DNA of 64,000 bases, from positions 620,001-684,000 of the forward strand of contig NZ_JAYMYY010000001.1 of the NCBI RefSeq assembly GCF_039889165.1. The letters are read 5' to 3'. The stretch comes from Pseudocitrobacter cyperus. Its GTDB lineage: Bacteria > Pseudomonadota > Gammaproteobacteria > Enterobacterales > Enterobacteriaceae. Under the pieces are notes generated by a model, which was not told the DNA's origin, did not search any database, and saw nothing but the letters and a program-made list of their open reading frames with translations. The first letter of the stretch is position 1. The number at the start of each line of letters is the position of its first letter. Positions 19,583 to 28,402 of the stretch are shown piece after piece. The position numbers were made by a program, and so were the translations under genes.

Positions 19583-20512
19583 TTATGCCGCATTGCGGGT
19601 TTGTTGTTTTTGCGCATGCGCCAGTGCGGCTTCCCGCACCCACGCGCCCTCTTCCCAGGCTTTACGCTTCGCGCCCAGGCGTTCGTGGTTGCATACGCCG
19701 CGGCCGTGGATCACTTCGTTAAATTCTTGCCAGTCGATTTCACCAAAGCGGTAGTGGCCGCTTTCTTCATCAAATCGCAGGTCTGCATCCGGCACCGTCA
19801 TGCCGAGCATTTCTACCTGCGGAATGGTGTTATCAACGAAACGCTGGCGCAGTTCGTCATTGGTAAACAGCTTGATGCGCCACTCCAGGCTCTGGGCGCT
19901 GTTTGGCGAGTTGTCGTCGTTTGGCCCGAACATCATCAGCGCCGGCCACCAGAAACGGTTGATGGCGTCCTGCAACATCTGACGCTGTGCTTCACTGCCC
20001 TGCGCCAGCGCCATGCAGGCTTCGTAGCCCTGGCGCTGATGGAAGCTCTCTTCTTTACAGATTTTCACCATCGCCCGGGCATACGGCCCGTAAGAGGTGC
20101 GGCACAGGGCCACCTGGTTGACAATCGCCGCGCCATCGACCAGCCAGCCGATAACGCCGATGTCCGCCCAGGAGAGCGTCGGGTAGTTAAAGATGGAGGA
20201 GTACTTCATGCGGCCGTCGAGCATCTTCTGGTAGATGTCTTCACGGGCACAGCCGAGGGTTTCCGCCGCGCTGTAGAGATAGAGGCCGTGCCCCGCTTCG
20301 TCCTGCACTTTTGCTAACAGGATGGCTTTACGACGCAGGGTCGGCGCACGGGTGATCCAGTTACCTTCCGGCAGCATGCCAACAATTTCAGAGTGGGCGT
20401 GCTGGCCAATCTGGCGGATCAGGGTTTTACGGTAGGCGTCGGGCATCCAGTCCTGCGGTTCGATGGCCGTTTCCTGCGCGATGCGCTGGTTAAAGCGTTG
20501 TTCTTCTGTCAC
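19583..20512 (-). CDS. paaA: phenylacetyl-CoA epoxidase catalytic subunit PaaA
   Basis: A 309-residue di-iron oxygenase. The start is a GTG at 20512 (MTEEQRFNQRIAQETA) preceded by AAGGTGA; this gives exactly the E. coli length. Metal-ligand motifs AKVQDEAGHGLYLYSAAE (about residue 70) and CKEESFHQRQGYEA (about 155) are intact. It inserts O2 into the ring of phenylacetyl-CoA to give the 1,2-epoxide. First gene of the operon, transcribed away from paaZ. Confidence 0.97.
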   Translation of the reverse strand: MTEEQRFNQRIAQETAIEPQDWMPDAYRKTLIRQIGQHAHSEIVGMLPEGNWITRAPTLRRKAILLAKVQDEAGHGLYLYSAAETLGCAREDIYQKMLDGRMKYSSIFNYPTLSWADIGVIGWLVDGAAIVNQVALCRTSYGPYARAMVKICKEESFHQRQGYEACMALAQGSEAQRQMLQDAINRFWWPALMMFGPNDDNSPNSAQSLEWRIKLFTNDELRQRFVDNTIPQVEMLGMTVPDADLRFDEESGHYRFGEIDWQEFNEVIHGRGVCNHERLGAKRKAWEEGAWVREAALAHAQKQQTRNAA

Positions 20513-20526
20513 GTCATCACCTTTTA

Positions 20527-20566
20527 TGATTCCAAAAACATTCACACAAAACATATATGCGAATCA
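20527..20566. promoter_or_regulatory. putative PaaX operator
   Basis: TGATTC and GAATCA half-sites separated by 28 bp, immediately upstream of paaA. This fits the described PaaX operator (TGATTC, about 27 bp, GAATCA) in the Pa promoter. Another TGATTC lies at 20745-20750 on the paaZ side, with GAAATCA at 20771. Confidence 0.65.
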
Positions 20567-20626
20567 CTTTATGCTTTAAAAGTTACGCGTTAGTTAAATA
20601 AAACCACAAATTTTGTTTGTGAATTA

Positions 20627-20642
20627 TGTGATGACACTCGCA
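20627..20642. promoter_or_regulatory. putative CRP site between paaA and paaZ
   Basis: TGTGATGACACTCGCA matches TGTGA-N6-TCACA in nine of ten positions. It lies midway between the divergent genes. E. coli paa promoters are CRP-dependent, so catabolite control is likely here too. Confidence 0.6.
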
Positions 20643-20798
20643 AACCATTTAACAAAATCTTTTAAAAACATGAATATAAGCAATTTAAAAAGTCACACCA
20701 CGATCACAATGTTAAAAAATCATTAAAATTCAGCTTGCGATTTATGATTCACAATTTAACTATGTATAACGAAATCACGTAACATTTGGAGATTAGCG

Positions 20799-22838
20799 AT
20801 GCAGCAGTTAGCCAGCTTCTTATCCGGCGCGTGGCAAACCGGCCAAGGGCGCGCCCGTACCATTCATCACGCCATCAGCGGCGACGCGCTGTGGGAAGTC
20901 ACAAGCGAAGGGCTGGATATGGCGCAAGCCCGCCGCTATGCCATTGAGAAAGGCAGCAAAGCGCTCCAGGCAATGACCTTTATCGAGCGCGCCACGATGC
21001 TGAAAGCGGTGGCGAAACACCTGTTAGCGGAAAAAGAACAGTTTTATGCGCTGTCGGCGCAAACGGGCGCCACGCGTGCGGATAGCTGGGTGGATATCGA
21101 AGGCGGGATCGGCACCCTCTTCACCTACGCCGGGCTGGGCAGCCGCGAACTGCCGGACGACACCCTGTGGCCGGAAGATGAGCTGATCCCGCTTTCTAAA
21201 GCGGGTGGATTTGCCGCACGCCATGTGCTGACCTCCAAATCGGGCGTGGCGGTGCACATCAACGCCTTTAACTTCCCCTGCTGGGGAATGCTGGAAAAAC
21301 TGGCCCCAACCTGGCTTGCCGGGATGGCGGCAATCATCAAACCGGCAACCGCCAGCGCACAACTCACCCAGGCGATGGTGAAATCGATTATCGACAGCGG
21401 GCTGGTGCCGGAGGGCGCGCTAAGCGTGATTTGCGGCGGCGCGGGCGATCTGCTCGAAAAGCTCGACAGTCAGGATGTGGTGACTTTCACCGGCTCGGCA
21501 AACACCGGGCAGCAACTGCGCGTGCATCCGAACATTGTGGCGAAGTCGATCCCGTTCACCATGGAAGCCGACTCACTGAACTGTTGCGTACTGGGTGATG
21601 ACGTCACGCCTGAACAGCCGGAATTTGCCCTCTTCATCCGTGAAATTGTGCGCGAGATGACCGCTAAAGCCGGGCAAAAATGTACCGCGATTCGCCGTAT
21701 CATCGTGCCGCAGCGGCAGATCAATGCCGTCAGTGAAGCGCTGATTGCGCGTCTGGGAAAAATCGTTGTTGGCGACCCGGCGCAGGAAGGCGTGAAGATG
21801 GGCGCGCTGGTGAATATCGACCAGCGTCAGGATGTGCAGGAGAAAGTGGATTTGCTGGTTGCCGCGGGATGTCAGATTTTGCTTGGCGGCAAAGCGGACG
21901 AGAAAGCCGCCGGGGCGTTCTTCCCGCCAACATTATTGCTTTGCCCGCAGCCGGATGAGATCAAAGCCGCGCATGCCATTGAAGCCTTCGGCCCGGTGGC
22001 GACACTAATGCCGTATCAGAATCGCGACCATGCGCTGGCGTTGGCGCGAGCAGGTGAAGGCAGCCTCGCGGGCACGCTGGTAACAGCCGACTGCGCGCTG
22101 GCGCGTGAGTTTATTCTCGGTGCGGCGCGGGCGCACGGGCGTATTCAGGTGCTGAACGAAGAATCAGCGAAAGAATCAACCGGACACGGTTCCCCGCTGC
22201 CGCAACTGGTACACGGCGGGCCGGGTCGCGCGGGCGGCGGTGAAGAGCTGGGCGGGTTACGCTCGGTGAAACACTACATGCAGCGTACCGCCATTCAGGG
22301 CAGCCCGACCATGCTCGCCGCCATCGGCAAACAGTGGGTACGCGGCGCACAGGTCAACGAAGATCGCGTCCATCCATTCCGTAAATACTTCGAAGAGATC
22401 CAGCCCGGCGACAGCCTGCTGACCCACCGCCGCACAGTCACCGAGGCGGATGTGGTGAACTTCGCCTGCCTGAGCGGCGATCACTTCTACGCGCACATGG
22501 ATAAACTCGCCGCCGCCGAATCATTGTTTGGCGAGCGCGTGGCGCACGGTTACTTCCTGATTTCCGCCGCTGCGGGGCTGTTTGTTGACCCCGGCGTCGG
22601 GCCGGTGATCGCCAACTATGGCATGGAAAACCTGCGCTTTATCGAGCCGGTAAAACCAGGCGACACCATCCAGGTGCGGCTGACCTGTAAACGCAAAACC
22701 ATCAAGCGCCAGAAAACGACGGAAGAGACGCCCACCGGCGTGGTGGAGTGGTCGGTTGAGATCTACAACCAGCATCAGCAGGCGGTGGCGCTGTATTCGA
22801 TCCTGACGCTGGTAGCGCGTCAGAACGGGGATTTCTAA
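20799..22838 (+). CDS. paaZ: oxepin-CoA hydrolase / 3-oxo-5,6-dehydrosuberyl-CoA semialdehyde dehydrogenase
   Basis: A 679-residue fusion. Residues 1 to about 520 form an aldehyde dehydrogenase with the nucleophile in AGQKCTAIRRI (about residue 295) and VVTFTGSANTGQQL. The C-terminal about 150 residues form an R-specific MaoC-type hydratase with CLSGDHFYAHMD and ARVAHGYFLISAAAG-like catalytic Asp/His. PaaZ hydrolytically opens the oxepin ring and oxidises the resulting aldehyde. It is transcribed divergently from paaA, and the start has GGAG eight bases upstream. Confidence 0.97.
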   Translation: MQQLASFLSGAWQTGQGRARTIHHAISGDALWEVTSEGLDMAQARRYAIEKGSKALQAMTFIERATMLKAVAKHLLAEKEQFYALSAQTGATRADSWVDIEGGIGTLFTYAGLGSRELPDDTLWPEDELIPLSKAGGFAARHVLTSKSGVAVHINAFNFPCWGMLEKLAPTWLAGMAAIIKPATASAQLTQAMVKSIIDSGLVPEGALSVICGGAGDLLEKLDSQDVVTFTGSANTGQQLRVHPNIVAKSIPFTMEADSLNCCVLGDDVTPEQPEFALFIREIVREMTAKAGQKCTAIRRIIVPQRQINAVSEALIARLGKIVVGDPAQEGVKMGALVNIDQRQDVQEKVDLLVAAGCQILLGGKADEKAAGAFFPPTLLLCPQPDEIKAAHAIEAFGPVATLMPYQNRDHALALARAGEGSLAGTLVTADCALAREFILGAARAHGRIQVLNEESAKESTGHGSPLPQLVHGGPGRAGGGEELGGLRSVKHYMQRTAIQGSPTMLAAIGKQWVRGAQVNEDRVHPFRKYFEEIQPGDSLLTHRRTVTEADVVNFACLSGDHFYAHMDKLAAAESLFGERVAHGYFLISAAAGLFVDPGVGPVIANYGMENLRFIEPVKPGDTIQVRLTCKRKTIKRQKTTEETPTGVVEWSVEIYNQHQQAVALYSILTLVARQNGDF

Positions 22839-22849
22839 GGCGCACAGCC

Positions 22850-22935
22850 CCTCTCCCGCAGGGAGAGGGAACTGCCCGAGCCCATTTCTCAAACCTGCGC
22901 TGGCTTTCTCCCTCTCCCTGCGGGAGAGAGCCGGG
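22850..22935. repeat. GGGAGAGGG palindromic intergenic repeat pair
   Basis: Two palindromes (CCCTCTCCCGCAGGGAGAGGG type) about 50 bp apart just after paaZ. Same element as at 10921-10998. Confidence 0.75.
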
Positions 22936-22959
22936 ATTAGGGGGTATCTCCGCACAACC

Positions 22960-22982
22960 ATGCCTCCCCGGAGGCATTTTTT
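22960..22982 (+). terminator. terminator downstream of paaZ
   Basis: ATGCCTCC / GGAGGCAT stem followed by a run of six or more T. Confidence 0.85.
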
Positions 22983-23120
22983 CTATCTGGCAAAACTGCC
23001 CAATAACCTGGCAGGTGCAGGCAAACTGTTTTACCGCAGGGCTGATAGGGTGAAAGCGTTAAAAACCGCCCGCGAAGAGCGGTTGCGAGCGAGAAACACA
23101 ACAACAAGACGAGGTTTATA

Positions 23121-25388
23121 ATGGGAAGCTCCTCTATTCTTTCTCCCCGTAAGACGGCTCTGGCGCTGGCCATCGCCCTGTTTTGCGCCTGGCAATCCCC
23201 GGCATTCGCCCACGGCGGCGAAGCCCACATGGTACCAATGGATAAAACGCTGGCCGACTTTGGCGCTGACGTGCAATGGGATGACTACGCACAAGTTTTC
23301 ACGCTGATTAAAGATGGCGCTTACGTTAAAGTAAAACCGGGCGCGAAAACCGCCATTGTCAACGGCCAGCCGCTGAAGCTGCAGGTGCCGGTAGTGATGA
23401 AGGACAACAAAGCCTGGGTTTCTGATACCTTCATCAACGATGTGTTCCAGTCCGGCCTTGACCAGACCTTCCAGGTGGAGAAAGCCCCGCATCCGCTTAA
23501 CGCCCTGAGCGCAGACGAAATCAAACAAGCCGTCGAGATCGTGAAAGCGTCGCCCGATTTTAAACCGAACACCCGCTTTACCGAGATCTCCCTGCGCGCG
23601 CCGGAAAAAGCCGCCGTGTGGGCGTTCGCGCTGGAAGGCAAAGCCATCAACGCGCCGCGGACAGCCGATGTGATCATGCTGGATGGCAAACACATCATCG
23701 AAGGCGTTGTTGACCTGCAAAACAAAAAAATCCTCTCCTGGCAGCCAATTAAAGACGCGCACGGTATGGTGCTGCTGGACGATTTCGGCAGCGTGCAAAG
23801 CATCATCAACGCCAGCACGGAATATGCCGAAGCGCTGAAAAAACGCGGCATCACCGACCCGAAAAAAGTAATTACGACTCCGCTTACCGTGGGTTATTTT
23901 GATGGCAAAGATGGCCTGAAACAGGATGCGCGTCTGCTGAAAGTGATTAGCTATCTGGACGTCGGCGACGGCAACTACTGGGCGCACCCGATAGAAAACC
24001 TGGTCGCTGTTGTTGACCTGGAACAGAAAAAAATTGTGAAGCTGGAAGAAGGCCCAGTGATCCCGGTGCCGATGGCCGCGCGCGCCTACGATGGCCGCGA
24101 CCGCGTCGCCCCGGCGGTGAAACCGCTGGATATCATTGAACCGGAAGGGAAAAACTACACCATCACCGGCGATATGATCCACTGGCGCAACTGGGATTTC
24201 CACCTGAGCATGAACTCCCGCGTCGGGCCGATGATTTCCACCGTCACCTTTAACGACAACGGCACCAAACGTAAGGTGATGTATGAAGGTTCGCTGGGTG
24301 GGATGATCGTGCCTTACGGCGACCCGGATATTGGCTGGTACTTCAAGGCGTATCTGGACTCCGGCGATTACGGCATGGGCACCCTCACCTCGCCTATCGC
24401 GCGCGGCAAAGATGCGCCGTCCAACGCCGTGCTGCTTAACGAGACCATCGCCGATTACACTGGCACGCCGACCGAGATCCCGCGCGCCATCGCCATTTTC
24501 GAGCGCTACGCCGGGCCGGAGTATAAACACCAGGAGATGGGCCAGCCGAACGTCAGCACCCAGCGCCGCGAACTGGTGGTGCGCTGGATCAGCACCGTCG
24601 GCAACTATGATTACATTTTCGACTGGATCTTCCACGAAAACGGCACCATCGGCATCGATGCAGGCGCAACCGGCATTGAAGCGGTGAAAGGCGTGAAGGC
24701 CAAAACCATGCACGACCCGAGCGCGAAAGACGACACCCGCTACGGTACGCTGATCGACCATAATATTGTCGGCACCACCCACCAACATATCTATAACTTC
24801 CGTCTCGACCTCGACGTGGACGGCGAGAACAACAGCCTGGTGGCGATGGATCCGGTGGTGAAACCGAACAGCGCAGGCGGCCCGCGTACCAGTACCATGC
24901 AGATCAATGAGTACGCCATCAGCAACGAGAAGGACGCGGCGCAGAAGTTTGACCCCGGCACCATCCGTCTGCTGAGCAACCCGAACAAAGAGAACCGCAT
25001 GGGTAATCCGGTCTCTTACCAGATTATCCCTTACGCGGGCGGTACCCATCCGGTTGCTAAAGGCGCGCAGTTCGCCCCGGACGAGTGGATTTATCACCGC
25101 CTGAGCTTTATGGATAAACAGTTGTGGGTGACGCGTTATCACCCTGACGAGCGCTTCCCGGAAGGGAAATACCCGAACCGCTCAACGCACGACACCGGGC
25201 TTGGGCAGTACACCAAAGACAATGAGTCGCTGGACAACACCGATACGGTGGTGTGGATGACCACCGGAACGACGCACGTCGCCCGCGCCGAAGAGTGGCC
25301 GATCATGCCGACCGAATGGGTGCATACGCTGCTGAAACCGTGGAACTTCTTTGATGAAACGCCAACGCTGGGGGCGAAGAAGAAGTAA
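23121..25388 (+). CDS. tynA: periplasmic copper-containing primary-amine oxidase
   Basis: A 755-residue amine oxidase with a Sec signal peptide (ALAIALFCAWQSPAFA, mature at about HGGEAHM). The TPQ tyrosine lies in STVGNYDYIFDW (about residue 497 of the precursor). Copper-ligand His residues are seen in TTHQHIYNFRLDLD and in the C-terminal TTGTTHVARAEEWPIMP. It oxidises phenylethylamine and tyramine to aldehydes with H2O2 and NH3 release, feeding FeaB. In E. coli it is next to feaB; here 11 kb of foreign DNA separate them. Confidence 0.97.
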   Translation: MGSSSILSPRKTALALAIALFCAWQSPAFAHGGEAHMVPMDKTLADFGADVQWDDYAQVFTLIKDGAYVKVKPGAKTAIVNGQPLKLQVPVVMKDNKAWVSDTFINDVFQSGLDQTFQVEKAPHPLNALSADEIKQAVEIVKASPDFKPNTRFTEISLRAPEKAAVWAFALEGKAINAPRTADVIMLDGKHIIEGVVDLQNKKILSWQPIKDAHGMVLLDDFGSVQSIINASTEYAEALKKRGITDPKKVITTPLTVGYFDGKDGLKQDARLLKVISYLDVGDGNYWAHPIENLVAVVDLEQKKIVKLEEGPVIPVPMAARAYDGRDRVAPAVKPLDIIEPEGKNYTITGDMIHWRNWDFHLSMNSRVGPMISTVTFNDNGTKRKVMYEGSLGGMIVPYGDPDIGWYFKAYLDSGDYGMGTLTSPIARGKDAPSNAVLLNETIADYTGTPTEIPRAIAIFERYAGPEYKHQEMGQPNVSTQRRELVVRWISTVGNYDYIFDWIFHENGTIGIDAGATGIEAVKGVKAKTMHDPSAKDDTRYGTLIDHNIVGTTHQHIYNFRLDLDVDGENNSLVAMDPVVKPNSAGGPRTSTMQINEYAISNEKDAAQKFDPGTIRLLSNPNKENRMGNPVSYQIIPYAGGTHPVAKGAQFAPDEWIYHRLSFMDKQLWVTRYHPDERFPEGKYPNRSTHDTGLGQYTKDNESLDNTDTVVWMTTGTTHVARAEEWPIMPTEWVHTLLKPWNFFDETPTLGAKKK

Positions 25389-25401
25389 GGTTAATTGGGG
25401 G

Positions 25402-25426
25402 AAAACGGCGCTAAGCGCCGTTTTTT
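25402..25426 (+). terminator. tynA terminator
   Basis: AACGGCGC / GCGCCGTT stem with a six-T tail, 14 bp after the tynA stop. Confidence 0.9.
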
Positions 25427-25596
25427 GGTGGGGATATGCTCTTATTCATCTTCCTCTTCTGACTCGATGTGTTCAATAATTACGTCTTAACCCTGCCTTG
25501 AATACCTTATCATTCGTCAAAATATTAATAGCGATGTGCCTACCCTGTGCGTCTGCCATTAAGGTTTACGGCAACAATCGACCAGCATCACCGTAT
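25427..25596 (-). other. remnant DNA at left edge of the immunity island
   Basis: No intact gene. On the minus strand there are short open fragments: one reads [19 protein letters not shown] and ends in KAGLRRNY, and another ends in a run of acidic residues ([12 protein letters not shown], stop near 25443), like many immunity-protein tails. A 24-bp segment here (25481-25504) recurs at 34530. This looks like debris of toxin or immunity cassettes. Confidence 0.4.
25481..25504. repeat. 24-bp repeat, copy 1
   Basis: The segment starting TACGTCTTAACCC and ending CCTTGAATA is identical to 34530-34553. Both lie at junctions between immunity-like genes. Confidence 0.6.
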
Positions 25597-25911
25597 TCAT
25601 GATTTTGGGTTGATTTTTGATGTATTCAAGACTCTCGACCTCAAAATATTAACCCCATAATTATTTTCTATTTTATTAAAATCATTTATACAAAAATCAC
25701 TTGCCGATTCAATAAGATGAACTAACGTAGAAGTCAAACCATAGCATCCATCATTACCAAATAATAAAACAAGTGCATTTGCTTCTTCTCTTGATATAGG
25801 CGGTGAAATGCTATCTATTATTTTTTGATATTTATCATATACAGAAATGTCCTCATTATCTTCTGATGGCAGTTGCCCCATACTGATTAAATCAACAACA
25901 GCTTTCCTCAT
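25597..25911 (-). CDS. small cytoplasmic protein, candidate orphan immunity protein
   Basis: A 104-residue acidic protein with no signal peptide or membrane segment (MRKAVVDLISMGQLPSEDNE). The Shine-Dalgarno GAGGTGG sits seven bases before the ATG. I do not recognise a named family. Small size, AT-rich sequence unlike the flanking paa/tyn genes, minus orientation, and position among other immunity-like genes suggest an antitoxin for a cytoplasm-acting toxin. This is inference from context only. Confidence 0.5.
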   Translation of the reverse strand: MRKAVVDLISMGQLPSEDNEDISVYDKYQKIIDSISPPISREEANALVLLFGNDGCYGLTSTLVHLIESASDFCINDFNKIENNYGVNILRSRVLNTSKINPKS

Positions 25912-26021
25912 TATTAGCCACCTCTTTTTATTAATTAGTTCAGGGAAATTCGAAAGATTTGATGCCTTATATTGGTGTCCTCCCCCATTGACACATGCTC
26001 CCCCCCCTTTAAAGAACGGCT

Positions 26022-26469
26022 TTCCACATCAACCCGGTTCAAAAACCACACTACCACTTCTCTACCCTTCAATCACATCAATTTACACACGCTACCGCCA
26101 CACCCTGATACATTACGATCTGCCCGCTCCTGCCCTATCACAAACATCAACGACGAAAAGACTTTACATATCTGCTGGCAGGATATTATTTATTACTATT
26201 TTATAACCATCATCAATAAAACATATATTTCACCACAAACCATGATTACAATAAATAATTATCCATCATCGCTTCAATCTCTCCTTTCGGGCGAAATTCC
26301 TAAATAAGACGCCAGCCAACAGAAGTGGTTTCTGGATAATAATAATCAACACAATGTTCTTTCGGTTTTTAACCAACACATAATATGATTATGTCTCTAC
26401 GCTAATGGATTGCCGCCTGCGTTCTGCTTCTGTTTTTTGTCATGAGTTGCAGCCTGTATTCCTTATCTG
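26022..26469 (+). repeat. R1: first copy of the DUF3142-gene promoter segment plus broken 5' codons
   Basis: This segment is roughly 85-90 percent identical by eye to 29349-29790. It includes the shared AT-rich leader (TTATTTATTACTATTTTATAACC and onward) and the first codons of the DUF3142 gene. In this copy the MSLRQW start reads MSLR-stop-W and the frame is cut at 26469 by the IS903 end. It is therefore a pseudogene fragment and a recombination substrate, not an active gene. Confidence 0.8.
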
Positions 26470-26882
26470 GGCTTTGTTGAATAAATCGAACTTTCAGGAG
26501 ATTGGCGGATCTGATCGCTACAGTCGTTTCAGCATCGGGTCCCTATGGCAAAGCAAAAGTTTAAAATCACCAACTGGTCAGCCTACAACAAGGCGCTCAG
26601 GCTGCGCGGTTCGCTGACGGTCTGGCTTGATGAATCCGCTATTGCAGCATGGACTGACAATGCGCAGCCTGAAGGCCGCGACCGACCGCGCCACTACACC
26701 GACATAGCTATCACTACGGTCTTTATGGTGAAGCGCGTGTTCAACCTGCCGCTCCCAAGGCCCCGTTGACTCGATATTTACGCTGATGGACCTGTCGCTG
26801 TGCTGCCCGGACTGTTCTCCGGTCAGCAAACGGGCAAAGAGCGTCAACATCAGCATAAAAACGCCAACTCGTGGTGAAATCT
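26470..26882 (+). mobile_element. IS903-like (IS5 family) remnant, left end only
   Basis: It begins with the IS903-type terminal repeat GGCTTTGTTGAATAAATC and the usual leader. A transposase N-terminus starts at 26545 (MAKQKFKITNWSAYNKALRL). The frame breaks after VFNLPL at about 26755 by loss of a few bases. Homology to the transposase continues in another frame (DSIFTLMDLS ... KTPTRGEI) and stops at about 26882. No right end is present, so roughly 60 percent of the element is missing and it cannot move. Confidence 0.85.
26545..26882 (+). pseudogene. IS903-like transposase, frameshifted and truncated
   Basis: The first 70 residues read in frame (ending VFNLPLPRPR at a stop at 26769). The remainder up to GEI is in a shifted frame and then lost. 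The DDE catalytic region is absent. Confidence 0.82.
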
Positions 26883-26907
26883 CGCCCTCTATTAATACAG
26901 GGCGAGA
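26880..26907. terminator. possible hairpin after the Tli4-like gene
   Basis: TCTCGCCCT and AGGGCGAGA arms with a 10-nt AT loop lie at the boundary of the IS remnant, downstream of the minus-strand gene at 27003-28076. No long U tract follows, so it is only a weak terminator candidate. Confidence 0.3.
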
Positions 26908-27002
26908 ACATGAGTTAAATTTGTGTTAACCCTTTATATCATCATCACGAAATCCAGGTTCTGAACAGGTTGCGAGCACTTCCCCCCATACACGTTCCCT
27001 GA

Positions 27003-28076
27003 TTAACGATGCTTTACCGAACTGACTATATGTTCTGCTATTTCCTTAAGTTCATCAGGCGAAATTCGTGGATGACCCTCTGCATAGTCTGAATAACTGG
27101 TGATAAAAACCTGCAAATCGGGTTCTTTTGTGCTGTTTTTAGGATCGGCGCGAACAAATGCCAGATAGCCATAATCTTTGTCTCCATCTTTTCGTGTAAC
27201 CTCAAGAAAAGAGCCGGAGCCTTTTCTGCCATCCATTGTCACACTAAACCAGCCCGGAAAAAGGAGTTTCCTTTTTTGTTCGGGATACAGCATATAAATA
27301 TTGTTCCACATCCATTTGGCATAGTCTTTGGCATCATAATTCTTCATTCGCTCAAAATTAGAATCCTGTGGAATCATACCAGGAAATTGATAACTGGCAT
27401 CCTGGAAGAGAATCATTACATCCGGGTGATTATTCATTCGATACATGACTGCCATACTTCGTTCTTCATTCCCGGAATCATTAGATATAAATCCGTATGG
27501 CAGGCAAAAACCCTGACCTGAAGGAATTTCAAAGAGTTTTCTCGTCTGAAAATGCGCCAAAAAAGGAATTGCACTTGATTCCGTTGAAAAATACTCCTTA
27601 GCCCCCGGAAGGATAATTCCATCATATATTTTCATAAACTGATATAATCTATTTTCTTTTTTTAGAAAAAACGAATGATATTTTTCGTATGAAAGAAAAA
27701 AAGAATCCGGATAATAAGAAGTTATTTTATACTTATGGTAATTATCTGAAAGTAATTCTTCAACTTGTTTCTGGTATTCATTGAGATCCATAAAATCATC
27801 TCTGGAAACCATTACTTTATATTTCCCGTAATAAAACCCGGCATAATCACCCTCAATATTTTTACCTTGATAGCCATATTCGTGAAATTTACCAAATATA
27901 GAACCAGATGATGAATCTTTAGTTATGATTCTCTCAGCAGGGTAAAGCCCAACTTCTAAATCACCGGGTAATTGCAATTGATAGTATCCGACACATTCAT
28001 TCTTCCATACAGTATCACCCGCACAAGAAACGCATGAATAAAGTAATAACAATGATAGTAAAATCACCTTCTCCAT
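27003..28076 (-). CDS. T6SS immunity protein, Tli4-like (orphan)
   Basis: A 357-residue exported protein. The start at 28076 (MEKVILLSLLLLYSCVSCAGD) has GAGGTG five bases upstream and gives a clear signal peptide; the longer frame lacks one. The conserved pattern FEIPSGQGFCLPYGFISND (about residue 195) and the closing SYSDYAEGHPRISPDELKEI resemble Tli4-family proteins. That family comprises periplasmic inhibitors of Tle4-type T6SS phospholipases. No Tle lipase gene is nearby, so it would protect against a lipase of competitors. Family assignment is by recalled motifs, not by search. Confidence 0.6.
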   Translation of the reverse strand: MEKVILLSLLLLYSCVSCAGDTVWKNECVGYYQLQLPGDLEVGLYPAERIITKDSSSGSIFGKFHEYGYQGKNIEGDYAGFYYGKYKVMVSRDDFMDLNEYQKQVEELLSDNYHKYKITSYYPDSFFLSYEKYHSFFLKKENRLYQFMKIYDGIILPGAKEYFSTESSAIPFLAHFQTRKLFEIPSGQGFCLPYGFISNDSGNEERSMAVMYRMNNHPDVMILFQDASYQFPGMIPQDSNFERMKNYDAKDYAKWMWNNIYMLYPEQKRKLLFPGWFSVTMDGRKGSGSFLEVTRKDGDKDYGYLAFVRADPKNSTKEPDLQVFITSYSDYAEGHPRISPDELKEIAEHIVSSVKHR

Positions 28077-28095
28077 TTTACACCTCATTTCAATT

Positions 28096-28281
28096 TCATA
28101 TTTTTGATTTATGGTATATATAAACCTGGTTAACAATCTCCATATGATAATCAACTAAATTATTCTCACCTTCAGTCCAGTGAATGGGTAATATGGTTAT
28201 ATATCCTTTTATATCACTCAATGCACCCAGGTCATTATTATTATATTTTCTCCAGAAAATCGCTGTATTCTCCGGCAGCAC
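28096..28281 (-). other. 61-codon open frame, probably a degraded gene 3' end
   Basis: A frame opening with a GTG inside the 46-residue ORF upstream and reading LPENTAIFWRKYNNND ... IVNQVYIYHKSKI, just ahead of the Tli4-like start. The reading frame change coincides with a G5 run (near 28285), so it could be the shifted continuation of the small ORF at 28241-28381. Without relatives the choice cannot be made. Confidence 0.3.
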
Positions 28282-28381
28282 CCCCTAACATAGCAACACC
28301 CAAAAACACTCTAAATACACGATTATTGAACAATGGACGAAAAGCTTTCAATGCTCTTAATATCCGTAAGATTTTTTTCAT
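28241..28381 (-). CDS. 46-residue basic, hydrophobic small protein
   Basis: ATG at 28381 with GGTGGGTG seven bases upstream. The sequence is strongly basic at the start (MKKILRILRALKAFRPLF), then has a hydrophobic segment (VFLGVAMLGGAAGEY) and ends DFLEKI. The second half resembles the remnant at 35075-35215 (SVAVLGAAISEMMEYFNYLEK). This suggests a family of small membrane-active pieces sitting directly upstream of immunity genes. Function unknown. Confidence 0.4.
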   Translation of the reverse strand: MKKILRILRALKAFRPLFNNRVFRVFLGVAMLGGAAGEYSDFLEKI

Positions 28382-28402
28382 ATCACCCACCAATATCGCC
28401 TT

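Noticed and set aside
23031..25142. 703-codon open frame antisense to tynA
   Set aside because: It mirrors the codon bias of tynA on the other strand; the protein is His/Val/Arg-rich with no domain, and tynA is certain.
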